Below are positions 1-8,762 of a stretch of DNA of 64,000 nucleotides, piece after piece. The notes below the pieces were generated by a model that was given only the letters and a program-made list of their open reading frames with translations, did not search any database and was not told the DNA's origin. A program made the position numbers and the translations under genes. Within the stretch, counting starts at the first letter, position 1. Each line of letters opens with the position of its first letter. Source of the stretch: Bacillus sp. JCM 19034 (GTDB taxonomy: Bacteria > Bacillota > Bacilli > Bacillales > Bacillaceae_D); NCBI RefSeq assembly GCF_001310635.1, contig NZ_BAXR01000002.1, forward strand, positions 1-64,000. Direction: 5' to 3'.

Positions 1-183
1 TGTAACATTATCAGATTTGGTGCTGAACAAGCGATTTATTCGATAAAATCATTCTAATTAAGATAAGCCTTATTTAACTATAACGGAGAAGAATAGTGGC
101 GATTGCACTTAAATGCAATAAATATATTTCCATAAATTTGAAGTCTGTTTGATATACGTAATTTTTTTAAAAAAGTCTTCTTA

Positions 184-543
184 TCAAGGTCCTGAAATAG
201 CTATGGGTTGATGTTTCTCTGCATCAAAAACAGTTACAAATACGTAAACTTGCCTTGTGGGGTGATATCCATTACCACCAACTCTAGCTTTTCCATAATC
301 GTCAAATTTTGATAATATTTTATTTATATCTTTATAAGATACTTTTTCTCTAGAGTTTACCTTTGCACCTTCGTACTCTGTGTATAGGTTCTTGTCTATT
401 GTCTCATAAAAGGCATTAGCATCCATAAACTCCTTATCTGAGTTATCAGGATATTTACTCCAGGGCTCTTCAGCATACACTGATGAAACTACTAGTGACA
501 ATATTATAAATAATGTAAAAGTGGTGAAATAATTTTTTTTCAT
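184..543 (-). CDS. Hypothetical exported protein, 119 aa
   Basis: I do not recognise a family. The protein begins MKKNYFTTFTLF and has a classical Sec signal peptide: a lysine pair, a hydrophobic stretch to about residue 22 and a probable cleavage after SVYA. The mature part of about 95 residues is hydrophilic and rich in Lys, Asp and Tyr, with no cysteines, so a small secreted or wall-associated protein is likely. The ATG at 543 was chosen because an AAGGAGG ribosome binding site lies 8 bases before it; the frame stays open upstream but no start there has a binding site. It stands alone on the minus strand and no partner is evident. Confidence 0.7.
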   Translation of the reverse strand: MKKNYFTTFTLFIILSLVVSSVYAEEPWSKYPDNSDKEFMDANAFYETIDKNLYTEYEGAKVNSREKVSYKDINKILSKFDDYGKARVGGNGYHPTRQVYVFVTVFDAEKHQPIAISGP

Positions 544-815
544 TACAATTACCTCCTTAAAAGATAGTTTCCCAACAAATAGAAGCATTATTCATAAGTG
601 GTGAGTACCTACTATTTTTTCCAAATAGGACACCTGTAAAGATAAGATATATTATTCACCATATTGATTCTTGTTGCACTAACGGGTGCAATAGCTGAAC
701 AAGGGGCTGTCGAATGCGGTAGCTCCTGTTGCTTTAAAGGGCAGAAGAGTTGAATATGGTTTTGTAATTCTGTTTTACGTTGTAAGATAAGTAATGCCAA
801 AAATAGGAGGGGAAA

Positions 816-1076
816 ATGAATAAATACAACGCTATTTCAAGTTTATGTTTAGGAATATTTGTTATCTTATTCTTTATGATGATAAATGATGTATCTTCCG
901 GTTCATTAGGAAGGATAGCAATAATTTCGATGTGTCTATTTCCATTATTAGGGGCGATTGTGGGGTTAAAAGCAAAAAATAGTTTTGGTAAGTGGATAAT
1001 TATAATACTTAACTTATTAGCATTTATCACAATAGCATATCTTCTCCTACTTGGATTTGGAATGGGTGGAGCATAA
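816..1076 (+). CDS. Small integral membrane protein, 86 aa
   Basis: A small protein with three predicted membrane segments at about residues 5-23, 30-50 and 58-80, joined by short loops. Its ATG follows an AGGAGGGG site with good spacing. No catalytic or binding motif is visible, so no function is assigned. It lies in a run of isolated small genes separated by short imperfect hairpin elements (see findings), a layout typical of accessory chromosomal regions in Bacillaceae. Confidence 0.7.
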   Translation: MNKYNAISSLCLGIFVILFFMMINDVSSGSLGRIAIISMCLFPLLGAIVGLKAKNSFGKWIIIILNLLAFITIAYLLLLGFGMGGA

Positions 1077-1187
1077 GCAGTTATTCAAGTAACGGGAGCG
1101 TTTCTTGAATAAGGAATTGAACTCCTTCCTCAACTATAGGGCAGGTTAGCAGAACAGAGCTTTCGCTTTGGAGAGACAGGAGGTTCT

Positions 1188-1619
1188 ATGTTGAAAAGTA
1201 GAAAAGGAGGTCTTTGTAATGAAAAAATATTACTAATAATACTATTTATTTTAGGGATAACATTTTTGAGTGCTTGCGGTCCTAATACTTGGGTGTTGGA
1301 AAAAGAGAGATTAGGTGAAGTGGGAAGTATAGAAAACTATGTGTGGCAATTGCAAAATAAAAAAACAAAATTTCGAGGATATAGAGTCTTTACAATATCA
1401 GAAGGAAAGAAGATGGTAGTTGTTTCAACTGGTTCGACTGACAAAACTCTGGAGTTTACAGGGGCAGACGTTTCTAATAACAATACAACAATTTCAGTCG
1501 AAGAAGTAAGTAAGGTTTCAGGTGAGGAGAACTCTTATATTCTAATAGGTATAAATAAGATTAAGGGAGAATTAACTGTGGTGAACGAGAGAGAGGAAAA
1601 ATTTATAGCATTTGAATAA
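1188..1619 (+). CDS. Putative lipoprotein, probable frameshift at the start
   Basis: The open frame encodes a hydrophobic N-terminus followed by a lipobox (LSAC) at about residues 27-30, then about 110 hydrophilic residues rich in beta-strand patterns, so it is a membrane-anchored lipoprotein of unknown function. Two starts compete. The ATG at 1188 has an AGGAGG site and gives the odd leader MLKSRKGGLCNE. A better placed ATG at 1219, preceded by AAAAGGAGG, would give a typical lipoprotein signal MKKILLIILF if the A-run at 1222-1227 had seven rather than six A; as written it stops after five codons. The natural protein is therefore probably about 133 aa, starting at 1219. Confidence 0.6.
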   Translation: MLKSRKGGLCNEKILLIILFILGITFLSACGPNTWVLEKERLGEVGSIENYVWQLQNKKTKFRGYRVFTISEGKKMVVVSTGSTDKTLEFTGADVSNNNTTISVEEVSKVSGEENSYILIGINKIKGELTVVNEREEKFIAFE

Positions 1620-1686
1620 TGAGAAGAGTTATTCAGCTAAAGGGGCTTAAGTTGAAGAAGAACTATCTTTTACAGCCGCTCTTTTG

Positions 1687-1882
1687 CTGAACAGTACAAC
1701 GATACTCTGTAATAAAAAATTAATCATCAACAATAGAAATTTAAACAATATTATTGTTATTTTCTAAATAAAGTGAAGTATTTCAAATAATTAAACAACT
1801 ATTTTAAGCCCCGTTCTAATTTTAGTACGGGGTTATGCTTGATTAAGGTTGTATAATTAAATAACTTTATTGTCACTTTACA
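1687..1882 (+). repeat. Copy 1 of a paired intergenic element (copy 2 at 30791-30933)
   Basis: Reading the two segments side by side shows near identity over most of their length. Copy 1 has about 50 extra bases in the middle, flanked by a short direct repeat (ATTAAACAA-like). Both contain a small hairpin, at 1809-1832 here, whose arms differ between copies but still pair, followed by an AT-rich tail ending in CACTTTACA. Each copy lies upstream of a sugar-active gene: this one 150 bases before the oxidase at 2033, the other directly before the GH78-like gene. Confidence 0.6.
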
Positions 1883-2032
1883 ATATGTGCCATGCCAATA
1901 TACTCATGAATGAAATATTTAATTTATGGTAAGGAGGGTGTTCCCTTTCAACTCTGCGCGTGCTATTTTAGAGAAGTATATATTTTAATTGAAACATTTT
2001 TCTAGAAAAATATGAAAGTGAGGAACTCCTAA

Positions 2033-3298
2033 ATGCAAAAAAATTGGGCAGGTAATTTACAATATAGTACAAGTAACTGGCATGAACCTGAAACGATTGA
2101 AGATATTCAACAACTAGTTTCAAAGGTAACAAAACTACGTGTAGTCGGAACGCGTCACTCGTTCAATAGCATCGCCGATTCGGATGAGAATATCGTATCC
2201 TTGCATAAGCTAAATAAGGTGTTATCCATTGATAAAAAGAAGAATACCGTAACGGTGGAGGCTGGAATTAAGTATGGAGACCTTTGTCATGAGCTTCACC
2301 AACATGGCTATGCTTTACATAACCTTGCTTCCCTTCCCCATATTTCGGTTGCTGGTGCTTGTGCAACAGCCACACATGGTTCAGGTAATCATAATCAAAA
2401 TTTAGCTGCAGCTGTTTCTGAAATGGAAGTGGTCACTGCTGATGGAAGCATTGTCACGTTTTCGAAGGAAGCTTCAGATGAAGAATTCTATGGCTCGGTT
2501 GTAGGACTAGGTGGATTGGGTGTTGTCACAAAACTAACATTAGATATTGTTCCAAATTATCAAATGAGGCAAGATGTTTACGAAAATCTACCGTTAGCAC
2601 ATCTAGCTCATGATGTTGATAGGATTTTTTCCAGTGCGTATAGTGTTAGTTTATTCACGGATTGGAAGGACGAAACGTTTAATCAGGTGTGGTTGAAAAG
2701 CAAAGTGACAGATGGTCAACCTTTTGCACTCGGTAAGGATTTTTATGGAGCAAAAGCGGCTACAGAAAATCTCCATCCCGTACCTGGCGTCGGAGCAGAA
2801 AATTGTACAGCACAGCTAGGTGTACAAGGAGATTGGCTCGATCGCGTGCCACATTTCCGAATGAATTTCACCCCAAGTAAGGGACAAGAGCTGCAAAGTG
2901 AATATATTTTTGCACGCGAGCATGCCTATGAAGCTCTTTGTGCGATTAGTGACATCCGTGAACACATTGCACCGCATTTACTCATAGCAGAAGTACGGAC
3001 CATTGCAAAAGATGAGTTTTGGATGAGCCCATCTTATAAGGAGGATTCGGTTGCCATTCACTTCACGTGGCAAGATAAATGGGCGGACGTCAAGCAGGTG
3101 CTCCCACTTATTGAAGCCAAACTGGAACCTTTTCAAGCTAAACCGCATTGGGGGAAATTGTTTACGGCCTCACCTGAAAAAATACAGTCACTTTATGAAA
3201 AGATGCCTTCTTTTCAGTCGCTGCTGAATAAGTATGATCCGAATGGGATGTTTCGTAATCGCTTTTTGAGTAGATATATTTTTAATGAGGTTGAGTGA
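2033..3298 (+). CDS. FAD-dependent alditol/xylitol oxidase-like protein
   Basis: A 421-residue flavoenzyme of the vanillyl-alcohol oxidase fold (FAD_binding_4 at the N-terminus, D-arabinono-1,4-lactone oxidase-type C-terminus). The sequence shows the family marks: GTRHSFN around residue 40, where His42 sits at the place of the covalent FAD histidine of alditol oxidase, and ATHGSG near residue 118. Members oxidise the C1 hydroxyl of polyols such as xylitol or sorbitol with oxygen, releasing hydrogen peroxide; the exact substrate cannot be read from sequence. It has no signal peptide and is probably cytoplasmic. The length is normal and the frame intact. The start ATG follows GTGAGGAA at good spacing. 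Catalase or sugar partners are not adjacent. L-gulonolactone-type oxidase is the main alternative. Confidence 0.82.
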   Translation: MQKNWAGNLQYSTSNWHEPETIEDIQQLVSKVTKLRVVGTRHSFNSIADSDENIVSLHKLNKVLSIDKKKNTVTVEAGIKYGDLCHELHQHGYALHNLASLPHISVAGACATATHGSGNHNQNLAAAVSEMEVVTADGSIVTFSKEASDEEFYGSVVGLGGLGVVTKLTLDIVPNYQMRQDVYENLPLAHLAHDVDRIFSSAYSVSLFTDWKDETFNQVWLKSKVTDGQPFALGKDFYGAKAATENLHPVPGVGAENCTAQLGVQGDWLDRVPHFRMNFTPSKGQELQSEYIFAREHAYEALCAISDIREHIAPHLLIAEVRTIAKDEFWMSPSYKEDSVAIHFTWQDKWADVKQVLPLIEAKLEPFQAKPHWGKLFTASPEKIQSLYEKMPSFQSLLNKYDPNGMFRNRFLSRYIFNEVE

Positions 3299-3517
3299 AA
3301 CCGTTTTACGAGATTAGTATAAAGAGAAATGTACTAATTAATATTTGTTGAGGAGAGTTATCTATTCGTTGCATACGTTGAAAATGATTAATACTTACTG
3401 GAGATAATGCGTCTACAAAGATAGAAAACGGGGCATTTTTGCTAACTTTATTTACGTTGAATACAGGAGAATCTAGTTGGATTCTAACAATCGGGCCATA
3501 TTATAGCAGAGATACAA

Positions 3518-3550
3518 AGGGTTGATATGACTATACATCAACCTCTTTTT
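3518..3550 (+). terminator. Rho-independent terminator-like hairpin
   Basis: AGGGTTGAT pairs with ATCAACCT (one bulge) across a 10-base loop and is followed by CTTTTT. It lies about 220 bases after the oxidase gene and before the AraC gene. The stretch 3299-3517 holds no gene that I can see. Confidence 0.6.
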
Positions 3551-3642
3551 AGTGATTTTTAGGATGCAGCGATTACTTCGCAAGATATATCAAAAATCAA
3601 ATGTTGAACCTTGATAACCTATAGTTAAAGGAGGTGCCCTCG

Positions 3643-4527
3643 ATGTTTGACCATGAGATTATAATTAAAAAAATCATTTTGTATGTGGAGGAAAACCTAC
3701 ATGAACCACTTACCTTGGAAACTATTGCATCGAAATCAAATTTTTCAAAGTATCACTTTCATCGAATATTTCAATCCTTGATTGGTATGACGGTAACTGA
3801 ATACATTCGGCTAAGAAGATTAGCAAATGCTTCATCCGCCTTGCTTTATACAGATGAACGCATTCTTGATATCGCTTTACATTATCGATTTGAATCACAA
3901 GAATCATTTACAAGAGCATTTAAAGAGGTTTATAAGCTTCCACCTGGCAAATATCGCAGAATGATGTCAGACGTGATTAAAAATAAGGAGGAAACAACTA
4001 TGGATTCAAAAGTGAAAGGATGGTTTTTAAGTGGGTCAAATCCATTTAATTACGAGATGGGAATAGACCATGAAGTTGTTCATCAGGGGAAAGCATCGGG
4101 GTATTTAAAATCCAAAACGGTATTAGATTCAACTGAATTCGCTACAATGATGCAAGCTTTTAAGGCTAACCAGTTTGTTGGAAAGCGCATTAGACTTTCT
4201 TGTTTTATTCGTACAGAAGATGTAAGTACGTACGCGGGGATGTGGATGCGAGTAGATGACACAATGGATGATGTACTTCAATTTGATAATATGAGTAATC
4301 GCCCTATTAAAGGAACAACAAACTGGAACCATTACTCTATTATTTTAGATGTTCCAGCCCAAAGTGCTGTTATTTCGTTTGGTATCATTCTGTCTGGACA
4401 AGGAACTGTATGGGCAGATCAGTTCACTTTTGAAGAAGTGAATGAAAGTATTCCAACTACTAATTTAGAGGTTCATGGTGAACTGCTCGATGACCCAATA
4501 AATTTATCGTTTGACGAAGAAATATGA
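3643..4527 (+). CDS. AraC/XylS-family transcriptional regulator
   Basis: A 294-residue regulator with the DNA-binding domain at the N-terminus (about residues 8-105). Two helix-turn-helix motifs are visible, one around TLETIASKSNFSKYHFHRIF and the second ending in the family signature FTRAFKEVYKLPPGKYRR. The remaining 170 residues form a predicted beta-rich domain with spaced aromatic residues and WADQF near its end, resembling a carbohydrate-binding jelly-roll; this C-terminal assignment is inference. The inverted order (HTH first) resembles the SoxS/Rob-like group. The ATG at 3643 is preferred over a GTG nine bases upstream because AAAGGAGG lies 8 bases before it. A tiny membrane protein follows 19 bases after its stop and may be cotranscribed. 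Confidence 0.82.
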   Translation: MFDHEIIIKKIILYVEENLHEPLTLETIASKSNFSKYHFHRIFQSLIGMTVTEYIRLRRLANASSALLYTDERILDIALHYRFESQESFTRAFKEVYKLPPGKYRRMMSDVIKNKEETTMDSKVKGWFLSGSNPFNYEMGIDHEVVHQGKASGYLKSKTVLDSTEFATMMQAFKANQFVGKRIRLSCFIRTEDVSTYAGMWMRVDDTMDDVLQFDNMSNRPIKGTTNWNHYSIILDVPAQSAVISFGIILSGQGTVWADQFTFEEVNESIPTTNLEVHGELLDDPINLSFDEEI

Positions 4528-4546
4528 TTTAAGGAAGGTTGATAAC

Positions 4547-4666
4547 ATGGCAGGTTCCGGTAAAAGATCTCCTGGGGTAGTATTAAGTATTATAGTTATA
4601 ATAGCAATTATGGCAGTGAAATTTGTAGGAATTAATACGCTTATTCATTACTTGAAGTTTTGGTGA
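4547..4666 (+). CDS. Small single-pass membrane protein, 39 aa
   Basis: A short frame starting MAGSGKRSPG continues into one hydrophobic helix (VVLSIIVIIAIMAV) and ends HYLKFW. An AAGGAAGG site lies 7 bases before the ATG, 19 bases after the AraC stop codon. A positively charged, glycine-rich N-terminus followed by one membrane helix is common for real bacterial microproteins. There is no homology I can name. It is too short to exclude chance. Confidence 0.45.
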   Translation: MAGSGKRSPGVVLSIIVIIAIMAVKFVGINTLIHYLKFW

Positions 4667-4934
4667 AATTTGGTGAAAATGTTGCTTAACTATACCGCAA
4701 TCGGCACTGTAACAGGATAAACTGAACGCAGAGGATGTCTCTGGGGAATAATACATTAGGATGTGGACTGTTGACCACAAGTTACTCTAAACCATCTGCG
4801 CATTGGTATTAAGAGATAATAATGATATATCATCAAACTTCATTTGAAAAGAAGGAGTTTCTAACCTCTTAATAGAATATTTGTTAAGTAAACCGAGATT
4901 AGCTTAGTTGAGAAGAGAAAGGTGAGATAAGGAT

Positions 4935-5323
4935 ATGGGACAAATTAAAGTTTATGGAATTAGGGACAGGTTAAATCCAATGAAAGAAACACTATCGAAC
5001 GTGATTCATTCGTGTATGGTGGAAGTACTTGAATTTCCTTCAGATAAAAAGTTCCATCGTTTTTCCCAATGGAGAAAGAAGATTTTTATTATGCAAATGG
5101 AAGAACTGAAACGTACACTATAATTGAGGTTAGTATGTTCGAAGGTCGAACGGTTGAGACGAAAAAACAATTACTAAAGTTGTTATTTGAACGTATATAT
5201 ACTGAATTGAATATTTCCCCACAAGATGTAGAGATAACAATATTCGAAACACCTAAACATAATTGGGGAATAAGAGGATTACTTGGAGATGAGTTAGCAC
5301 TGAATTATAAAGTGAATATATAA
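4935..5323 (+). CDS. Tautomerase-family protein (frameshifted)
   Basis: Two overlapping frames together encode one protein of about 129 residues similar to the Tautomerase_2 group (4-oxalocrotonate tautomerase/MIF superfamily, YusQ/YrdN-like). The frames join at the T-run 5060-5064: adding one T gives a continuous reading through HRFFPMEKEDFYYANGR. Known family features that follow are a VSMFEGRTVETKKQL segment and a C-terminal region with ITIFETPKHNWGIRG. In the superfamily an N-terminal proline exposed by Met removal is the general base; here residue 2 is glycine, so classical tautomerase chemistry is uncertain. A clear terminator follows. Confidence 0.7.
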
Positions 5324-5325
5324 GT

Positions 5326-5356
5326 AAAAAGGCAGTCGACTAGTTACTGCCTTTTT
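5326..5356 (+). terminator. Rho-independent terminator
   Basis: AAAAAGGCAGT pairs perfectly with ACTGCCTTTTT over a 9-base loop, just after the tautomerase stop codon. The symmetrical A and T runs would let it work in both directions. Confidence 0.85.
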
Positions 5357-5416
5357 AGCTTTTAGTATGAAGGTTTATTGAAGTATTAAGTTATTAAAAA
5401 GCGAGGGAGATATAGA

Positions 5417-5850
5417 ATGACATTACATATTAGTAAAGAATTAAATAAATACGATAAACAACATATAGACGACGAACTTTACAAGTACAATTTAAAGCAT
5501 TTTCCAAAAGATTTGGGTGGTAGATATGAAGAAATCAATTTAGTTCTTAAGGATGAAAACGGCAATATTCGTGGTGGAATTCTAAGTGCGGTATGTTGGA
5601 ATTGGTTGGAAATTTATACTATCATTTAGATGAGGACATTAGACAATCAGGGTATGGGACTAAATTATTATTAGAGTTAGAGAGAATGGCTATAGATAAA
5701 AAATGTGATTTCATAAAAGTAGATACCTTGAGTTTTCAGGCGCTAGATTTTTATAAAAGGAATGGTTATCAAGTGTTTGGTAGCATAGATAATGTAGGTA
5801 GAGATTTTGAACATTATTATTTAAAAAAGGACTTGAATGTTAAATCATAG
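5417..5850 (+). CDS. GNAT N-acetyltransferase (frameshifted)
   Basis: Two frames together encode one GNAT protein of about 144 residues. The first ends in ...GGILSAVCWNWLEIY and the second continues with DEDIRQSGYGTKLLLELE, the acetyl-CoA pyrophosphate-binding loop (motif A, Q/RxxGxG/A), then LSFQALDFYKRNGYQVFG (motif B). One base is missing around 5603-5620. Family members transfer acetyl from acetyl-CoA to a small amine or a protein; the substrate is unknown. GCGAGGGAGA before the ATG serves as ribosome binding site. Confidence 0.75.
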
Positions 5851-5953
5851 TTGATAAGCAAAGTGAATAACTAACCGGCGTTATCGATGAGAATGCTGCG
5901 GTGGTCCTTTTTCTTGTTCCGATAATTTAAATAAATGATTAGGGGTCGTCCAA

Positions 5954-6513
5954 ATGATTGAACAAAAAAATTCCCGAATATTGAAACAGAAAGGTTGCTC
6001 TTGCGAAATGTAAATATTGAGGATGTTGATTTTATTTATAGACTTTTTATTGATGAAAGAGTATGTGAATTTTTGTATGATGAAGAATTATTTATAAGTA
6101 AAAATGATGCAATAGAGTTTGTTGAGTGGAATAAAGATCCAGAAGAAAAGGGATACAATCGTTGGGTACTAGTCAAAAAAGACGATAACCAAGAACAAAT
6201 TGGAACATGTGGATATGATAATTGGGACAGAATGAACAATATTGCAGAAATAGGCTATGATTTATGGCACGAATATTGGGGACAAGGATATATGAAAGAA
6301 GCATTAATTGGTGCAATTGAAAGTGGCTTTACTCATATGAAATTGAATAGAATTAACGCGTATGTTGCTTTAAATAATGTTAACTCTATGAAGTTATTAG
6401 AAAAACTAGGATTTGTAAATGAAGGAGTATATAGAGAAAAGCATTTATTCAGGGGTAAATATTATGACCATCATTCCTTTTCTTTATTAAAAAGGGATTG
6501 GTACCAATACTAA
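5954..6513 (+). CDS. GNAT acetyltransferase, RimJ/RimL type (frameshifted near start)
   Basis: A protein of about 186 residues with the RimJ/RimL-type signature: N-terminal TERLLLRNV, a central YDLWHEYWGQGYMKEAL (acetyl-CoA loop) and C-terminal NVNSMKLLEKLGFVNEG. The start is the ATG at 5954, with AGGGG eight bases upstream. From this start the frame breaks in the A7 run at 5964-5970; one more A restores MIEQKKFPNIETERLLLR. It may acetylate a ribosomal protein or a small molecule. It follows the other GNAT gene by about 100 bases in the same direction, but the two are only distantly alike. Confidence 0.78.
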
Positions 6514-6682
6514 GTATATTAAATGTTAAACTAACGAATACATATAATTTACTTGGGGATATAATAATATGAAGAATCTTATTGAAATAGACTGGTGTAA
6601 GGCCAGTTTATACAGGTTTTCCACCAGCCAATTCGCTACATTTTTAGTTTTAACTTTTCGGGTTAGCACATTTTCATCTTTA

Positions 6683-7770
6683 TTACATTTTCAAAATTGG
6701 TTTAATGGTGCTTCCCTTTTTAGAATCTGCAAATGCTTGGTTAATCTCCTCTAAGTTGTAGAATTTTACTAACTTGTCAAATGGAAATTGCCCTTTTTTA
6801 AAATATTCGATAAGTTTCGGAATGAATAATTGAGGGATTGAATCTCCTTCAACTACTGATACAATCGATCTTCCCTCGTTCAATAGGTCAAGTTGAACGT
6901 TTAATGTTACTTCTCCAGTTGCTCCCACAACGGCGACAGTACCTAACTACGCAATGATTGTACAGATTGAACAACAACCGGAGACACTCCTGTCGTTTCA
7001 ACTGCATAATTTGTTCCACCGTTTGTAACCTTTCTTACCTCTTCCACAGTATCCACTTCCGAACCATTGATAACGTGAGTTGCACCTAATTCTTTTGCGA
7101 GTTCTAGTCTGCTGTCATGCACATCAATTGCAATGATTTTCGAACAACCTATTATCTTAGCAGCCATTATTGCACTTAATCCTACAGCTCCACATCCAAA
7201 TACTGCAAGCGTTGAACCGAATTCTGGTTGTAATTTATTTATTACTGTCCCAGCTCCTGTTTGAATTCCACATCCTAACGGTCCAAGAAGATTAAGGTCT
7301 ACGTCTTGATCTACCTTTACAACGTTTCTTTCATTAGCAACAGCATATGTACCAAAAGAAGACTGACCAAAGAAGGTAGACATTTCTTGATCTCCTTGAT
7401 GAATACGGTGCGTACCATCAGGCATTCTACCACCGAAATTAAACTCAGTTAAATATATACATGAAGCAGGGTGACCAGTCAGACAGTTCTCACAATGTCC
7501 ACAAGATGAGAAAGATAAAACAACATGATCACCAGGCTTCACCGTTTGAACACCAGACCCAACTTTTTCGATAATACCTGCCCCCTCATGACCAAGTACA
7601 GCAGGGAGTGGTACTGGAATCATTTGATCACGCGCAACAGCATCAGTATGACAAACACCTGCTGCGACAACTTTAACTAATACTTCATTTTGCTTTGGTT
7701 CAGAAAGTTCCAATTCCTCAATGGTAAAATCCTGTCCTTTTTCATGAATAACAGCACCTTTTATTTGCAT
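6683..7770 (-). CDS. Zinc-dependent alcohol dehydrogenase, aryl-alcohol type (frameshifted)
   Basis: A medium-chain dehydrogenase of about 362 residues. Visible motifs are GVCHTDA (catalytic zinc Cys), GHEGAG, a four-cysteine structural zinc lobe CGHCENCLTGHPASC, and the NAD-binding VFGCGAVGLSA followed by an acidic residue at the end of strand 2, indicating NAD. It oxidises primary or aromatic alcohols to aldehydes, reversibly. The reading frame breaks at 6935-6945: as written it ends QSLRS, but one extra T gives SLRSLGTVAVVGATGEVTL and the usual C-terminus. AGGAGGG stands before the ATG. It is alone on the minus strand. Confidence 0.82.
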
Positions 7771-8158
7771 TGTCTAATTTCCCTCCTAAATCTTTAATTA
7801 AAAATCGCTATTACATAGTTATAAAAGGAGTAAATACTGTGTCTCCTTTTAAAATCCTCAGAAAAAGGCAATTTATACAGAAATAATCAGATTTATGGAA
7901 GTGCTTTGGAACTTTCACCATTCTATTTCTTTTCGTGTAATATTTCTTAAATTATTAAATGGCAAAAGTTTTTTTATCAAGGAACTGTCAATAAGTCAAA
8001 CTCTCAGTAAATTGTCTTATTCAACTAACATTTTAGTGGAACAGTAAAAGAATGGTTATTCCTATTGTTTTTTTCTAAGCTAGGGCAGGATTGTGGATGA
8101 ATTATTTTATCTTTTTAAATGAGATGAACGGAATGTCTAACCGTATTGTTTGAATTAA

Positions 8159-8223
8159 TTAGTTTTCGGGCTGGATAACGTGTACCAGCCGTAAAGGGAG
8201 GAATCTGCTTTTTTGAAAACTAA
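8159..8223. other. Nested inverted repeats, possible structured RNA
   Basis: TTAGTTTTC (8159-8167) pairs with GAAAACTAA (8215-8223), and inside it GGCTGG (8169-8174) pairs with CCAGCC (8185-8190) over a 10-base loop. The unpaired part holds GGGAGGAATCTGC and a T-run. No known riboswitch signature was recognised. It lies in a gene-free stretch (7771-8400) that otherwise shows only the terminator at 8302. Confidence 0.3.
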
Positions 8224-8301
8224 AACCTCGGTAGTCACTTCTTGATTTAACAATAGGGGATTTTGATTACGGATTAAATAATTGTACTAAATATGACGTG
8301 G

Positions 8302-8329
8302 GCGTTCCTTTAACAAGGAATGCTTTTTT
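8302..8329 (+). terminator. Rho-independent terminator
   Basis: GCGTTCCTT pairs with AAGGAATGC (one G-T pair) across a 4-5 base loop and is followed by six T. It has no recognised gene directly upstream on the plus strand, so it may end a decayed gene or the structured element at 8159-8223. Confidence 0.65.
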
Positions 8330-8406
8330 CTATGTCAATAAAAAGGAAAATAATGATAAACTAAAGAGCAGAAGAGTTGAACAGTGGGTATTAGAATTTT
8401 AAAGGA

Positions 8407-8683
8407 GTGTTTGAAATTAAAAGACAAATTTTATTGGGTGCAACATTATTTATTGCTGGAACATTATTATTTGGATTAGTACATCTTGCAATCGCCAATT
8501 ACATCTCAAGCATGCATGGTTTTAGCGATTTACCAGGAAAGTTTCAACAAGCACGAAATAAAATTGGGGTTAATACCCCATATAGCCTAAGTATTATTTT
8601 TTATGGTTATAGGCTTTATTCTTTTAATTTTAAACGAGGTCAAAGTAATTGTAAATTTCTTAATAGGTAGAAATCATTCTTAA
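8407..8683 (+). CDS. Small membrane protein (frameshifted)
   Basis: The first frame encodes an N-terminal membrane helix (ILLGATLFIAGTLLFGLV) and then a soluble loop. After the T6 run at 8597-8602 the second helix appears in the next frame (MVIGFILLILNEVKVIVNFL). Removing one T joins them into a two-helix protein of about 91 residues. No family is recognised. The start is uncertain: the GTG at 8407 overlaps the AAAGGAG ribosome binding site, and a TTG four bases later lies in another frame. Confidence 0.5.
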
Positions 8684-8762
8684 ACTATTGGAGATTCTAC
8701 TTGAACAGTTTGGGAGCATTCAAATAGATTAGTATACCAGCTTTTAAGGGAGTGAAAAACAA

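Noticed and set aside
734..1030. Minus-strand 98-codon frame opposite the small membrane protein
   Set aside because: The plus-strand gene has a strong ribosome binding site and coherent membrane helices; the minus frame has neither.
1809..1832. Hairpin CCCCGT...ACGGGG as a terminator
   Set aside because: No T-run follows, and the same hairpin lies directly in the leader of the GH78-like gene, where a terminator alone makes little sense.
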